The notes under the pieces: model-generated
Told to the model about the DNA's origin: nothing
Seen by the model: the letters and a program-made list of their open reading frames with translations, nothing else
Database searches by the model: none
Program-made: the position numbers and the translations under genes
From: Streptomyces liliiviolaceus
Lineage (GTDB): Bacteria; Actinomycetota; Actinomycetes; Streptomycetales; Streptomycetaceae
Direction of reading: 5' to 3'
Length of the DNA: 64,000 bases
Assembly (NCBI RefSeq): GCF_018070025.1
Contig: NZ_JAGPYQ010000001.1
Span: forward strand, 310,001 to 374,000
Shown here: positions 34,631-43,361 of the stretch, piece by piece
Position numbering within the stretch: position 1 is the stretch's first letter
Layout: every line of letters starts with the position of its first letter

Positions 34631-35751
34631 CGGGCAGCCACCTCCTTCTTGGAGTTGTCGTTGGCGGCGGCAGCGGCCAGTTCGGCACCGACGCGCCGCT
34701 GCTGGCGGCGCAGGCCCCAGACGCGTACGGCCTCGTAGGAGACGACGACCGCGATCACGATGAGACCCTGCATGATCACCGCGATCTCCTTGTCGTACGC
34801 CACCGGGGTCGCGTAGTCGAGGGCGGGCGAGGCCTTGTCGAGGAAGGCGACCAGCAGGGCGGCGAAGGCGATGCCGACCGGGTTGTTGCGGCCGAGCAGC
34901 GCGATGGTGATGCCGGTGAAGCCGAGGCCCGTCGGGAAGGACAGGCTGTAGGTGTGGGCGTCGCCGAGGAGGATCGGCAGGCCGGCGAGGCCCGCCATGC
35001 CGCCGGAGATGAGCATCGCGGTGAGGACCATGCGCTTGGCGTCCACGCCGGAGGCGGCGGCCGCGGTCTCGGAGGCGCCGGTGGCGCGCAGGTCGAAGCC
35101 GAAGCGGGTGCGGTTGAGGACCAGCCAGTACAGGACACCGGCGAGTACGGCGATCAGGGTGAAGCCGTAGATCTCGCCCGCGTCGCCCATGTCGAAGCCG
35201 GGGAACCAGCCGGACTCCTTCATCACGCCGGTGGTCTGGTTGTTGCCGAGCGGCTGGCCCCAGACCTCGGTGAGGGTGAGGTAGCCGATGAGGCTGGTGG
35301 CGATGGCGTTGAGCATGATCGTCGCGACGACCTCGCTCACTCCGCGGGTCACCTTCAGGACACCCGCGATACCGGCCCAGAAGGCGCCGGTGAGCACGGC
35401 GATCAGCATCAGGAACGGGATCTGCAGGGCGGCGGGCAGCGAGACGTGCGCGCCGACGACCGCGGTCATCATGGCGGCGAGGCGGTACTGGCCGTCGACG
35501 CCGATGTTGAAGAGGTTCATCCGGAAGCCGACGGCGACCGCGAGGGCGGCGAGGTAGTAGACGCCGGCCTGGTTGATGATCAGGACCTGGACGTCGGCGA
35601 AACCGGCCTGCTCGAACATCAGGGTGTACGGCTCGATCGGGCTCTTGCCCGAGGCGAGCAGCACGAACGAGGTCAGCACCACGGCCGCCACGAGCGCGAT
35701 GACCGGTCCGGCCACCGCGAGGAGCACTCGCTCCTTGTCGAACTTCTTCAT
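34627..35751 (-). CDS. Nucleoside ABC transporter permease 1
   Basis: 374 residues from ATG 35751, overlapping the ATPase stop by 4 bp. NupP/YufP-like permease of the BPD_transp_2 family with about nine helices. Family segments: VGFRMNLFNIGVDGQYRLAA and RATGASETAAAASGVDAKRM, which is the ATPase-contact region. Longer readings upstream are shadow sequence. Together with the second permease, the double ATPase and a BMP lipoprotein it forms a purine/pyrimidine nucleoside importer. Confidence 0.9.
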   Translation of the reverse strand: MKKFDKERVLLAVAGPVIALVAAVVLTSFVLLASGKSPIEPYTLMFEQAGFADVQVLIINQAGVYYLAALAVAVGFRMNLFNIGVDGQYRLAAMMTAVVGAHVSLPAALQIPFLMLIAVLTGAFWAGIAGVLKVTRGVSEVVATIMLNAIATSLIGYLTLTEVWGQPLGNNQTTGVMKESGWFPGFDMGDAGEIYGFTLIAVLAGVLYWLVLNRTRFGFDLRATGASETAAAASGVDAKRMVLTAMLISGGMAGLAGLPILLGDAHTYSLSFPTGLGFTGITIALLGRNNPVGIAFAALLVAFLDKASPALDYATPVAYDKEIAVIMQGLIVIAVVVSYEAVRVWGLRRQQRRVGAELAAAAANDNSKKEVAAR

Positions 35752-37463
35752 CGGGCCTCGTCCTCCGGGGCTTCCTCTGCCTGCGCTGCGTGCTCTTCGC
35801 GCTCTGCCTGCTCCACGTGCTCCAGGTGGCCGGAGGCGGCGCCCGTCATGGCCGAACCCAGCTCCTCCGGAGTGATGGTGGCCGGGTCGGCGTCCGCGAC
35901 GAGCCGGCCGTTGTAGATCACCCGGAGGGTGTCGGAGAGGCCGATCAGCTCGTCCAGGTCGGCTGAGATGAGCAGCACGGCGAGGCCCTCGCGGCGGGCC
36001 TCGCGGATCTGGTCCCAGATCGCGGCCTGCGCGCCGACGTCCACACCGCGGGTGGGGTGGGCGGCGATCAGGAAGCGCGGCTTGTGGCTCATCTCGCGGC
36101 CGACGATCAGCTTCTGCTGGTTGCCGCCGGACAGGGAGGCCGCCGTGACGTCGATGCCGGGCGTCCGGACGTCGTACTCCTCGACGATGCGGCGGGTGTC
36201 GGCCTGGGCGCCCTTGATGTCGAGCCACCTGCCCTTGGCGTTGGGCTTCTCGGTGACGTGGCCCAGGATGCGGTTCTCCCACAGCGGGGCTTCGAGGAGC
36301 AGGCCGTGGCGGTGGCGGTCCTCGGGGATGTAGCCGACGCCCTGTTCGCGGCGCCTGCGGGTGGGCCAGGAGGTGATCTCCTCGCCGATGAAGCGCAGGG
36401 TGCCCGAGTCGGCGTTCTTGAGGCCGATCAGGGCGTCGACCAGTTCGGTCTGGCCGTTGCCCTCGACCCCGGCGATGCCCATGACCTCACCGGCGTGGAT
36501 GGTGAAGGTGACGTCGTCCAGGACGCGCTTGGCGTCGCCGCCCGCCGCGTCGCCCGCGAGCGATCCGGCGGCCGGGGCGTCGCCGACGGTGCCGGTCTCG
36601 CCGAGGGAGGCGCCGCCCGCCGCGTACACGGTGAGGCCCTCGACCTGGATGACGGGCTTGTCGGTGACCGTCGACTCGGCGGTCTCGGGGGTGGGCAGTT
36701 CGCTGCCGACCATCATCTCGGCGAGCTGCCGGGAGGTGGTCTCGGCGGGGACGGCCGTGCCGACCGTCGTGCCGCGGCGGATGACGGTGATCTCGTCGGC
36801 GACCGACAGGACCTCGCCCAGCTTGTGGGAGATGAAGATGACGGACAGGCCCTCGGCCTTGAGCTCGCGGAGGTTGTCGAAGAGCGCGTCGACCTCCTGC
36901 GGCACGAGGACGGCGGTGGGCTCGTCCAGGATCAGGATGCGGGCGCCGCGGTAGAGGACCTTGAGGATCTCCACGCGCTGGCGGTCGGCGACGCCGAGGT
37001 CCTCGACGAGGGCGTCCGGGCGGACCCCGAGGCCGTACCGGTCGGAGATCTCCCTGATCTTGTCGCGGGCTGCGCCGCCGATGCCGTACAGCTTCTCGCT
37101 GCCGAGGACGACGTTCTCCAGGACGGTGAGGTAGTCGGCCAGCATGAAGTGCTGGTGGACCATGCCGATGCCGCGCGCGATGGCGTCGGCGGGGCTGGCG
37201 AAGGCGACCTGCTCGCCGTCGACCGCGATGGTGCCCTCGTCCGGCTTCTGCATGCCGTAGAGGATCTTCATCAGGGTGGACTTGCCTGCCCCGTTCTCGC
37301 CGACGAGGGCGTGCACGGTGCCCTTGCGGACGGACAGGTGGATGTCGTGGTTGGCGACGACACCGGGGAAGCGCTTGGTGATCCCCGCGAGTTCGACCGA
37401 CACGGGCGACTGCGACGGGGACGGTGACTGTGCGGCGAGCGGAGGGCTGCTGGACGCGTCGAT
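35748..37463 (-). CDS. Nucleoside ABC transporter ATPase with two ABC domains; probable ATC start
   Basis: 571 residues if translation begins at the ATC at 37463, which has AAGGAG exactly 6 nt upstream; the first ordinary codon in frame is GTG 37403, with no ribosome site, giving 551 residues. An in-frame TAG at the operator bars longer starts. Domain 1: Walker A GENGAGKSTLM, Walker B ILILDEPTAVL; domain 2: degenerate Walker A GVEGNGQTEL and signature LSGGNQQK, as in RbsA/NupO-type proteins in which only one site is fully active. Between the domains, about residues 275-313, is a Gly/Ala-rich insertion not usual in the family. It heads the importer operon, whose operator is at 37490. Confidence 0.92.
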   Translation of the reverse strand: MDASSSPPLAAQSPSPSQSPVSVELAGITKRFPGVVANHDIHLSVRKGTVHALVGENGAGKSTLMKILYGMQKPDEGTIAVDGEQVAFASPADAIARGIGMVHQHFMLADYLTVLENVVLGSEKLYGIGGAARDKIREISDRYGLGVRPDALVEDLGVADRQRVEILKVLYRGARILILDEPTAVLVPQEVDALFDNLRELKAEGLSVIFISHKLGEVLSVADEITVIRRGTTVGTAVPAETTSRQLAEMMVGSELPTPETAESTVTDKPVIQVEGLTVYAAGGASLGETGTVGDAPAAGSLAGDAAGGDAKRVLDDVTFTIHAGEVMGIAGVEGNGQTELVDALIGLKNADSGTLRFIGEEITSWPTRRRREQGVGYIPEDRHRHGLLLEAPLWENRILGHVTEKPNAKGRWLDIKGAQADTRRIVEEYDVRTPGIDVTAASLSGGNQQKLIVGREMSHKPRFLIAAHPTRGVDVGAQAAIWDQIREARREGLAVLLISADLDELIGLSDTLRVIYNGRLVADADPATITPEELGSAMTGAASGHLEHVEQAEREEHAAQAEEAPEDEAR

Positions 37464-37469
37464 GGCGTA

Positions 37470-37475
37470 CTCCTT
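37470..37475 (-). promoter_or_regulatory. Ribosome binding site before an ATC codon
   Basis: AAGGAG on the minus strand, followed by TACGCC and then ATC at 37463. It is the only good ribosome site between the in-frame stop at the operator and the GTG at 37403. Confidence 0.6.
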
Positions 37476-37489
37476 GGGGAAGGGGTCGA

Positions 37490-37503
37490 TCTACGCGCGT
37501 AGA
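37490..37503. promoter_or_regulatory. Nucleoside-regulon operator before the importer operon
   Basis: The longest version of the palindrome, TCTACGCGCGTAGA, perfect over 14 bp. It lies 26 bp upstream of the proposed ATC start of the ABC ATPase gene. Confidence 0.8.
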
Positions 37504-37682
37504 GCCCCTGCTTCAACAACTACTGCGGAGTCGGATGTTCCGGTCACATCCAGGCAGATCCATGCCTCCCGGACAGACCCGGGTCATCCGCCGCGCGAAC
37601 GGGGCGCGGGAAGGCCATCCTTCCCACACCCCGTTTTCGCGACCGTAACGCTGCCATTACAGCGCCTGATTGACCACGGTTA

Positions 37683-38732
37683 CTACGAGGTCTTCACCTT
37701 GATCGTGCCGTCGTTGATGCCGTCGGTGGCCTTCTTCAGGGCCTCCTGCAGCTTCGCGTTGTCCTTGAACTCCGGGTTCGAGTCCGCGAGGCCGACGCCG
37801 CCGGTCTTGAGGGAGGCGCGCACGACGCCCGTCTCGGGCTTGCCGTCCTGGACCGACTTGGCGAGGTTGTAGACCGCGCCCGCGACGTCCTTGGTGGCCG
37901 AGGTGAGGATGTACTGCTTGTACGCCTTCAGGGCGTCCTGGCTGTACTGGTCGGAGTCGACGCCGATCGCCCACACCTTGGCGGCGGAGGCGGCCTCGAT
38001 GACACCCTGACCGGAGAGGCCGGCCGCGTGGTAGACCACGTCGGCGCCGTCCTCGATCTGGCCCTCGGCGGCGGTCTTGCCCTTGTCGGGGCTGGCGAAG
38101 CCGCCGTCCTCGGCCTTCTCGGTGAGGAACTGCGAGACGACCTTGACCTTCGGGTTGGTGTCCGCGACGCCCTGCTTGTAGCCCGCCTCGAACTTGTGGA
38201 TCAGCGGGATGTCCACGCCGCCGACGAAGCCGACGGTCTTGGACTTGGTGGTGAGGGCCGCGGCGACACCCGCGAGGTACGAGGACTGCTCCTCGTGGAA
38301 GACCATGTCGGCGACGTTCTTCTTGTCGATCGTCTCGTCGTCGACGATGCCGAACGTGGTCTTCGGGAACTTCTCGGCGACCTCGGCGACCGCCGGCGCG
38401 TAGGCGTAGCCGACGCCGACCACCGGGTTGTAGCCCGCCTTGGCCAGCGTCTGCAGGCGCTGCACCTTGTCGGCGTCGGACTCGCCGTCGGTGGGCTCGA
38501 CGGCCTTGGAGCCGTACTTGAACTCCGCGGCGGCCTTCTCCATTCCGGCGGTCGCGGCGTCGTTGAAGGACTGGTCGCCCTTGCCGCCGACGTCGTACGC
38601 GAGGGCGATGCCCTTGCTCTTGCCGTCGCCGCTGTCAGCGGCGTCGTTGGACGTGCCGCCGCAAGCAGCGAGGGCGGCGGTGAGGGTAGCGGTCGCAACG
38701 CCCGCGACAGCGATTCGGGACACCCGGCGCAT
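37683..38732 (-). CDS. BMP-family nucleoside-binding lipoprotein 1
   Basis: 349 residues from ATG 38732 with AAGGAG upstream. Lipobox LAAC at residues 21-24 (TAALAACGG). PnrA/BMP fold: IALAYDVGGKGDQSFNDAA (nucleoside-contacting start), VGVGYAYAPAV, and the base-binding VYHAAGLSGQGVIEA. The family delivers purine or pyrimidine nucleosides to the adjacent permeases. The gene ends 219 bp before the ATPase start, with the operator in between, so it probably has its own promoter (degenerate operator at 38788). It is very similar to the second BMP gene beside it. Confidence 0.92.
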   Translation of the reverse strand: MRRVSRIAVAGVATATLTAALAACGGTSNDAADSGDGKSKGIALAYDVGGKGDQSFNDAATAGMEKAAAEFKYGSKAVEPTDGESDADKVQRLQTLAKAGYNPVVGVGYAYAPAVAEVAEKFPKTTFGIVDDETIDKKNVADMVFHEEQSSYLAGVAAALTTKSKTVGFVGGVDIPLIHKFEAGYKQGVADTNPKVKVVSQFLTEKAEDGGFASPDKGKTAAEGQIEDGADVVYHAAGLSGQGVIEAASAAKVWAIGVDSDQYSQDALKAYKQYILTSATKDVAGAVYNLAKSVQDGKPETGVVRASLKTGGVGLADSNPEFKDNAKLQEALKKATDGINDGTIKVKTS

Positions 38733-38787
38733 GGAACGTGACTCCTTAGTGCAAGCGCCCGTACCAGGCGCTGGTTCCGCCGCAGCG

Positions 38788-38799
38788 TAACGCGCGTAG
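38788..38799. promoter_or_regulatory. Degenerate nucleoside-regulon operator before BMP gene 1
   Basis: TAACGCGCGTAG: the right half matches the consensus, the left half has two changes from CTACGCG. Located 55 bp upstream of the start. Identical in sequence to the site at 40295. Confidence 0.55.
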
Positions 38800-38874
38800 A
38801 CCAGACGGAAAACCCCTTCTGTCCGGTCCGTTATCGAGCTGTGGCCACAGATGCCGTACAGACTACGGAACGTG

Positions 38875-38905
38875 GTACGCCCCTTGCGGGAGGCAAGGGG
38901 CGTAC
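38875..38905. terminator. Hairpin downstream of BMP gene 2
   Basis: GTACGCCCCTTGC (38875-38887) pairs perfectly with 38893-38905. It lies in the 422 bp between the two BMP genes (38733-39154); the rest of that gap holds an operator and a repeat pair, no gene. Confidence 0.6.
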
Positions 38906-38959
38906 GTGTCCCTCGGCGGGGGCGGGGCGATGGGGGCGCGTTGTCCACTGCGGCCCGGT

Positions 38960-39095
38960 GGGGGCTGGTCGCGCAGTTCCCCGCGCCCCTCCGGAGCGGG
39001 GATGCGCCCCTGCCCCGGCTGCCGGCCGGCAGCCGAACACGCCACCGCCACCACATCAAGGGGCGCGGGGAACTGCGCGATCAGCCCCCACCGGC
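38960..39095. repeat. Inverted pair of the intergenic repeat between the BMP genes
   Basis: TTCCCCGCGCCCC at 38977-38989 and its complement at 39060-39072, each flanked by the GTGGGGGCTGGTCGCGCAG-type shoulder and its complement, so about 30 bp per arm can pair. Confidence 0.85.
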
Positions 39096-39154
39096 CGTCG
39101 GCCGAGGACCTACCCGCACCACCCCGCACCCCCGACCCGCACACACCGGAGGTG

Positions 39155-40234
39155 TCAGTCGGTCTTGACCGTCACCGTGCCGCTCACGATGTCCTCCTTC
39201 GCCTTCTCCACCGCCTCGACGACGTCCGTCATCTCCTTGTACTTCGGGTTCGAGTCGGCGAAGCCCACCCCGCCCGACTTCAGGTCGCCCCGGTGCTCAC
39301 CGGAGAGCGGCTTCCCGTCCACGACGGACTTCGTGACCTCGTACACCGCGCCGCCCACGTCCTTGAGCGCGGAGCCGAGGATCCATTCCTTCGACGCGGC
39401 GAGCGCCTTCTGCTTGTACTGGTCCGAGTCGACCCCGATCGCCCAGACCTTCTGCGCCGCGGCCTCCTGGATGACGCCCTGGCCGGACAGACCGGCCGCG
39501 TGGTAGATCACGTCGGCGCCGGCCTCGACCTGCCCGCTGGCGGCCTCCTTGCCCATGCTCGGGTTGGAGAACCCGCCGTCCTCGGGCTTCTCGGTGAGGT
39601 ACCGCTTCTCGATGTCGATCTTCGGGTCGACGGACTTGACCCCCTGGACGAAGCCGTCCTCAAACTTGTGGATGAGGGGGATGTCCACTCCGCCGATGAA
39701 GCCCACGTGCTTCTTCTTCGTGGCCTTGGCGGCGGCGACACCGGCGAGGTAGGAGGCCTGCTCCTCGGCGAACACCATGTCGGCGACGTTCTTCGCCTGC
39801 ACCTGGGCGTCGTCGATGACGGCGAAGGTGGTCTTCGGGTACTTGGCGGCGACCTCCTTGACCGCCGGGGCGTAGATGTAGCCGACGCCGACGATGGGGT
39901 TGTAGCCGGCCTTCGCCATCTGGGTCAGCCGCTGCACCTTGTCGGCGTCCGACTCGCCGTCGCTCGGCTCGATGTCGTTCCCGCCGATCTTGAATTCCTT
40001 GCGGGCCTTCTCGAACCCGCTGTAGGCGGCGTCGTTGAAGGACTGGTCTCCCCGGCCGCCGATGTCGTAGGCGAGCCCGATGCCCTTGCCCTTGTAGCCG
40101 GAGCCTGAGCCGGACTCGGTGTCGCTGCCCGAGGAGTCGCTGCTGGTCTCACCGCAGCCGGAGGCCGCGACGACGACGACCGCGACGGCGACAGCGGCTT
40201 GAGAAAGCCTGGTTCTCCGAGAGATCCGACGCAT
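39155..40234 (-). CDS. BMP-family nucleoside-binding lipoprotein 2
   Basis: 359 residues from ATG 40234 (MRRISRRTRLSQ). Signal with a Cys in VVVAASGCGE (about residue 28) as lipid site. Same BMP/PnrA core as the next gene: GIGLAYDIGGRGDQSFNDAA, VGVGYIYAPAVKEV and YHAAGLSGQGVIQEA. A Ser/Gly-rich linker follows the lipid anchor. A tandem duplicate of BMP gene 1 that probably gives the same importer a second nucleoside specificity. Degenerate operator at 40295, so controlled with the other salvage genes. Confidence 0.92.
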   Translation of the reverse strand: MRRISRRTRLSQAAVAVAVVVVAASGCGETSSDSSGSDTESGSGSGYKGKGIGLAYDIGGRGDQSFNDAAYSGFEKARKEFKIGGNDIEPSDGESDADKVQRLTQMAKAGYNPIVGVGYIYAPAVKEVAAKYPKTTFAVIDDAQVQAKNVADMVFAEEQASYLAGVAAAKATKKKHVGFIGGVDIPLIHKFEDGFVQGVKSVDPKIDIEKRYLTEKPEDGGFSNPSMGKEAASGQVEAGADVIYHAAGLSGQGVIQEAAAQKVWAIGVDSDQYKQKALAASKEWILGSALKDVGGAVYEVTKSVVDGKPLSGEHRGDLKSGGVGFADSNPKYKEMTDVVEAVEKAKEDIVSGTVTVKTD

Positions 40235-40294
40235 GAGAGTGCACCCCTTACATTCCCCAACGGCGCCGTTGCCGACGCTGACTGCGGCGCACAG

Positions 40295-40306
40295 TAACGC
40301 GCGTAG
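40295..40306. promoter_or_regulatory. Degenerate nucleoside-regulon operator before BMP gene 2
   Basis: TAACGCGCGTAG, the same half-degenerate version as before BMP gene 1, 60 bp upstream of the start. Confidence 0.55.
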
Positions 40307-40402
40307 AAGGGGAGGGGAACGGGGTTCTTCACTGCCGTTATCGATTCGTGCCGACGGCCGGTTACGAACGTCCGCCGCCGGTTACGTACGAGTGACACAA
40401 GG

Positions 40403-40438
40403 GGACGAAGGGGTACCGAACGGGGCACCCCTTCGTCC
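40403..40438. terminator. Terminator after the M20 amidohydrolase gene
   Basis: Perfect 12 bp arms GGACGAAGGGGT (40403-40414) and ACCCCTTCGTCC (40427-40438), 30 bp downstream of the minus-strand stop at 40469. Confidence 0.7.
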
Positions 40439-40468
40439 GTGGATCACCGGTTGCCCGGCGTCGCCCCC

Positions 40469-41731
40469 TCAGCCGCGCGCCTGCAGCAGGGCGGCGGCGG
40501 TGAACATCTCGACGCCCACCGTGATGGCCGATTCGTCGGCGTCGAAGTCACCCTGGTGCAGGTCGCGCACGGTGCGCTCGCCCGGCGTGCGCACCCCGAG
40601 GCGGGCCATGGCGCCGGGCACCTGCTCCAGGTACCAGGAGAAGTCCTCCCCGCCCAGGCTCTGCTCGGTGTCCTCCACGGAGTTCGCCCCGAGCCGGGCG
40701 GTCATCGCCGCGCGCAGCAGATCGGTGGCGCCCGGCTCGTTGACGACCGGCGGCACCCCGCGTACGTAGCTGATCTCGGACTTGGCCCGGTGGAGCGTGG
40801 CGACCTCGTCGATCGCGGCGTGCACCAGGTCGGGGGCGGCGTGCCAGGCGGCGAGGTCCAGGCACCGTACGGTCCCGGAGAGTTCGGCGTGCTGCGGGAT
40901 CACGTTGCAGGCGTGCCCCGACTCGATGCGTCCCCAGGTCAGGGAGAGTCCGGAGCGGGCGTCGACCCGCCGGGCGACGACGGCCGGCACGTCGACGGCG
41001 ACCCGGGCGGCGGCGGTGACGAGGTCGGTGGTCAGGTGCGGCCGGGCGGTGTGCCCGCCGGGCCCGTCCAGGGAGACCTCGACCCGGTCGCAGGCGGAGG
41101 TGATGGGCCCGTACCGCAGGCCGATGCGTCCGGCGTCCACGCGCGGGTCGCAGTGGACGGCGACGATACGGCCGACGCCGTCGAGGCCGCCGTTCTTGAT
41201 GACGTCGGGGGCGCCGCCGGGCAGCACTTCCTCGGCGGGCTGGAAGATCAGGCGTACGGCCCGGTCGAGGAGACCCCGGTCGTACAGGTCGGCGAGGACG
41301 AGCGCGGCGCCCAGGACGACGGTCGTGTGCACGTCGTGTCCGCAGGCGTGGGCGCGGTCGGGCACGGTCGAGCGGTAGGCGCAGCCGCTCTTCATGTCCG
41401 GGATGGGCAGTCCGTCGATGTCGGCGCGCAGGGCGAGCATCGGAAGCGCGGGGTCCGGTACGCCGATGTCACAGATGAGCCCGGTTCCGGTGTCGAGCAC
41501 GCGGGGCCGCAGACCGGCCCTCTCCAGCCGCTCCTTGATCGCGGCGGTGGTGCGGAACTCCTGGTTGCCCAGCTCGGGGTGCATGTGCAAGTCGCGTCGG
41601 AACGCGACCAGTTCGGCGCGCAGCGCCTCCGACAGCACACCGGGAAGCGCTGCCCCCTCGGACGGCTCCTCCCCGATCGACGCTTCCCCGGACGAATCGG
41701 CCTCGGACTCTTGCGACATCAGTTGGTTCAC
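40469..41731 (-). CDS. M20-family amidohydrolase
   Basis: 420 residues. The metal-binding motifs of M20 peptidases are present: the first His in FRRDLHMHPELGNQEF (about residue 46), HACGHDVHTTVVLG near residue 128 and the FQPAEEVLPGGA stretch with the catalytic Glu near residue 165. The dimerisation-domain motif GPGGHTARP is near residue 222. This subgroup (IAA-amino-acid hydrolase/hippuricase) removes acyl groups from amino acids or related amides in the cytoplasm. The first 30 residues are Glu/Ser-rich. GTG 41731 is used; ATG 41719 is in frame. It is not part of the nucleoside unit. Confidence 0.9.
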   Translation of the reverse strand: MNQLMSQESEADSSGEASIGEEPSEGAALPGVLSEALRAELVAFRRDLHMHPELGNQEFRTTAAIKERLERAGLRPRVLDTGTGLICDIGVPDPALPMLALRADIDGLPIPDMKSGCAYRSTVPDRAHACGHDVHTTVVLGAALVLADLYDRGLLDRAVRLIFQPAEEVLPGGAPDVIKNGGLDGVGRIVAVHCDPRVDAGRIGLRYGPITSACDRVEVSLDGPGGHTARPHLTTDLVTAAARVAVDVPAVVARRVDARSGLSLTWGRIESGHACNVIPQHAELSGTVRCLDLAAWHAAPDLVHAAIDEVATLHRAKSEISYVRGVPPVVNEPGATDLLRAAMTARLGANSVEDTEQSLGGEDFSWYLEQVPGAMARLGVRTPGERTVRDLHQGDFDADESAITVGVEMFTAAALLQARG

Positions 41732-42055
41732 CCTCTGAAGGGTAGGGCGACGCGACGACCAACTGCCCTGCGATCAACAAAACTTCAACTCGTTCGGGAC
41801 AGGAAATCTAGCCGCGTGGCGCATACAAATGGACTGGCTTGGGTACACTCGCCCGGCTTTTCGGACCAGCGGCTCCCACGCCTGCCCAGGCGGATACCGG
41901 ATCCGGCCTTCCTTGTGGGAAAACCTCCGAGCGGCGACGCCCATTCCCGGGTCCCCGGAAACAGGCTCTCTACGCATACCACGCATACGGGCGCCTGATC
42001 GGTTCCGTTCAGCTGCCGGACGCCCCTGCCGGTCGGCGCCACGGCGGGAACCGGC
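41732..42055. other. 324 bp intergenic region with lower GC
   Basis: No gene, terminator or repeat can be supported here. Base use is visibly less GC-rich than the surroundings around 41770-41860. GGGTACACT at about 41847 looks like a promoter -10 region on the plus strand, but no plus-strand gene follows. Short open frames on both strands lack codon bias and ribosome sites. It is the boundary between the salvage block and the glycopolymer cluster. Confidence 0.5.
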
Positions 42056-43297
42056 TCAGGTGGCCGTGATCGCCGACAGCCGGTGGGCGTCGCGGGCCGT
42101 GTCCGTGACGCCCGAGAGGAAGCCCTGGGCCCGGGGGGAGGCGTTCTCCGTGAGCCAGGCCGGGTCGATGTCGAAGACGGCGACCTTGACGTCCGTGCCG
42201 GCCAGTGCGAGCGGCAGGGTGTGGACCACCGTGGAGGGGAAGCTGAGGATCGTGCGGCCGATGGGGCCCCGGCGGGCGATCAGTTCCAGGGGGAGGTCCG
42301 GGCGGACGATCTCCAGGCCCGTCTCGACGGCCAGCCGGTGCAGCTTCTCGGGGCTCTCCCTGCGGTGGGCGAAGTAGCGGGTGGCCCCGTAGGTGCCGGC
42401 CAGCCCCTTCACCGCTTCGAGGTAGCGGTCGGGGTCGACGACCCCGGTCTCCACCAGGGACGTGCCGACCAGGTCGGCGCCCTTGGTGATGCGGGGCGGG
42501 CCGAAGCGGGCCCGGGTCCACGCAAAGTCGTTGGCCGAGACGTCGACGCCCTCGGGCGTCTCGTCGATCGGCATGGAGGAGAAGATCTCCACCCGGCGTC
42601 CGGCGCCGGGGGTGAGCCGGCGGCGGGCCCGGGCCGAGACCGGTGCGAAGACCAGGTCCCGGGCCCCGGGGCGCCCGCCGCGCCGGTGCCAGCGCACCAG
42701 CCGTTCACCGCGCGCCAGCTGGGAGACGAACTCCATGGTCGCGGTCCCGTCGTCCACGACGACGAGGTCGCGGGCGCGGGTGATGGTCAGCAGGAGTTGC
42801 ACGTACCGCGAGAAGGGGTCGCCCATCACGATGCGCCGTGCGCGCCGCAGCAGCGGCGCGAGTCCGCCGACCGTGTGGAAGGGCGCGGTCGTGCCGCCCC
42901 GCGCCTCCTCCCACCGCACGTCGTACCCCTCGTCCCTGGCCAGTTCCGCCATCCGTCTGAGCTGCCCGCGGGTCATCGGGTCGGTGGGCGACAGGACGAC
43001 GAGCGTGAGGCCGGTACCGGCCTCTCCCGGCCTGGCGCCCTCGGTCCTGCCGGGCCCGCCGGGCCTGCCCGACCCGCCGGGCCTGCCGGAGCGGCCGAAC
43101 CTTCCGGTTCCGCCGGGCCGGCCGGCTCCCAGTTCCGGACCCGGGGGTCCGGAGGTCTCGCCGGTGCTCCTGAGGGCCGCCGCCTTCAGGGCGTGCGCGT
43201 GCGCCCACTCCAGGACGTTCAGGAGCTGCACCGGGCTTTCCACGAAAGCCAGCGTGGCGGGTGACTGGGGGCCGGTGGACCCGGCGTGGGGACTCAT
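42056..43297 (-). CDS. Polysialyltransferase-family protein with collagen-like insertion
   Basis: 413 residues. The N terminus ATLAFVESPVQLLNVLEWAH is the start typical of the alpha-2,8-polysialyltransferase (POLYST-like) family; later motifs LVVVDDGTATMEFV and LSFPSTVVHTLPLAL match the donor-site region. About residues 50-90 hold an insertion of Gly-X-Y triplets (GRPGGTGRFGRSGRPGG-type). Likely role: transfer of nonulosonic acid to or within the cell-wall polymer made by the neighbouring neuB/neuA genes. It is the last gene of the minus-strand part of the cluster, 64 bp after the synthase gene. Confidence 0.82.
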   Translation of the reverse strand: MSPHAGSTGPQSPATLAFVESPVQLLNVLEWAHAHALKAAALRSTGETSGPPGPELGAGRPGGTGRFGRSGRPGGSGRPGGPGRTEGARPGEAGTGLTLVVLSPTDPMTRGQLRRMAELARDEGYDVRWEEARGGTTAPFHTVGGLAPLLRRARRIVMGDPFSRYVQLLLTITRARDLVVVDDGTATMEFVSQLARGERLVRWHRRGGRPGARDLVFAPVSARARRRLTPGAGRRVEIFSSMPIDETPEGVDVSANDFAWTRARFGPPRITKGADLVGTSLVETGVVDPDRYLEAVKGLAGTYGATRYFAHRRESPEKLHRLAVETGLEIVRPDLPLELIARRGPIGRTILSFPSTVVHTLPLALAGTDVKVAVFDIDPAWLTENASPRAQGFLSGVTDTARDAHRLSAITAT

Positions 43298-43361
43298 CGA
43301 CGTACGACCGTCGCTTCCCTGGAATCGGTAGGGGTGGGAGTGACGAAGGGTGGAGCGTGGG

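Noticed and set aside
41829..42377. Plus-strand open frame across the gap and into the polysialyltransferase-like gene
   Set aside because: Codon bias is wrong, there is no ribosome site, and most of it is antisense to a well supported gene.
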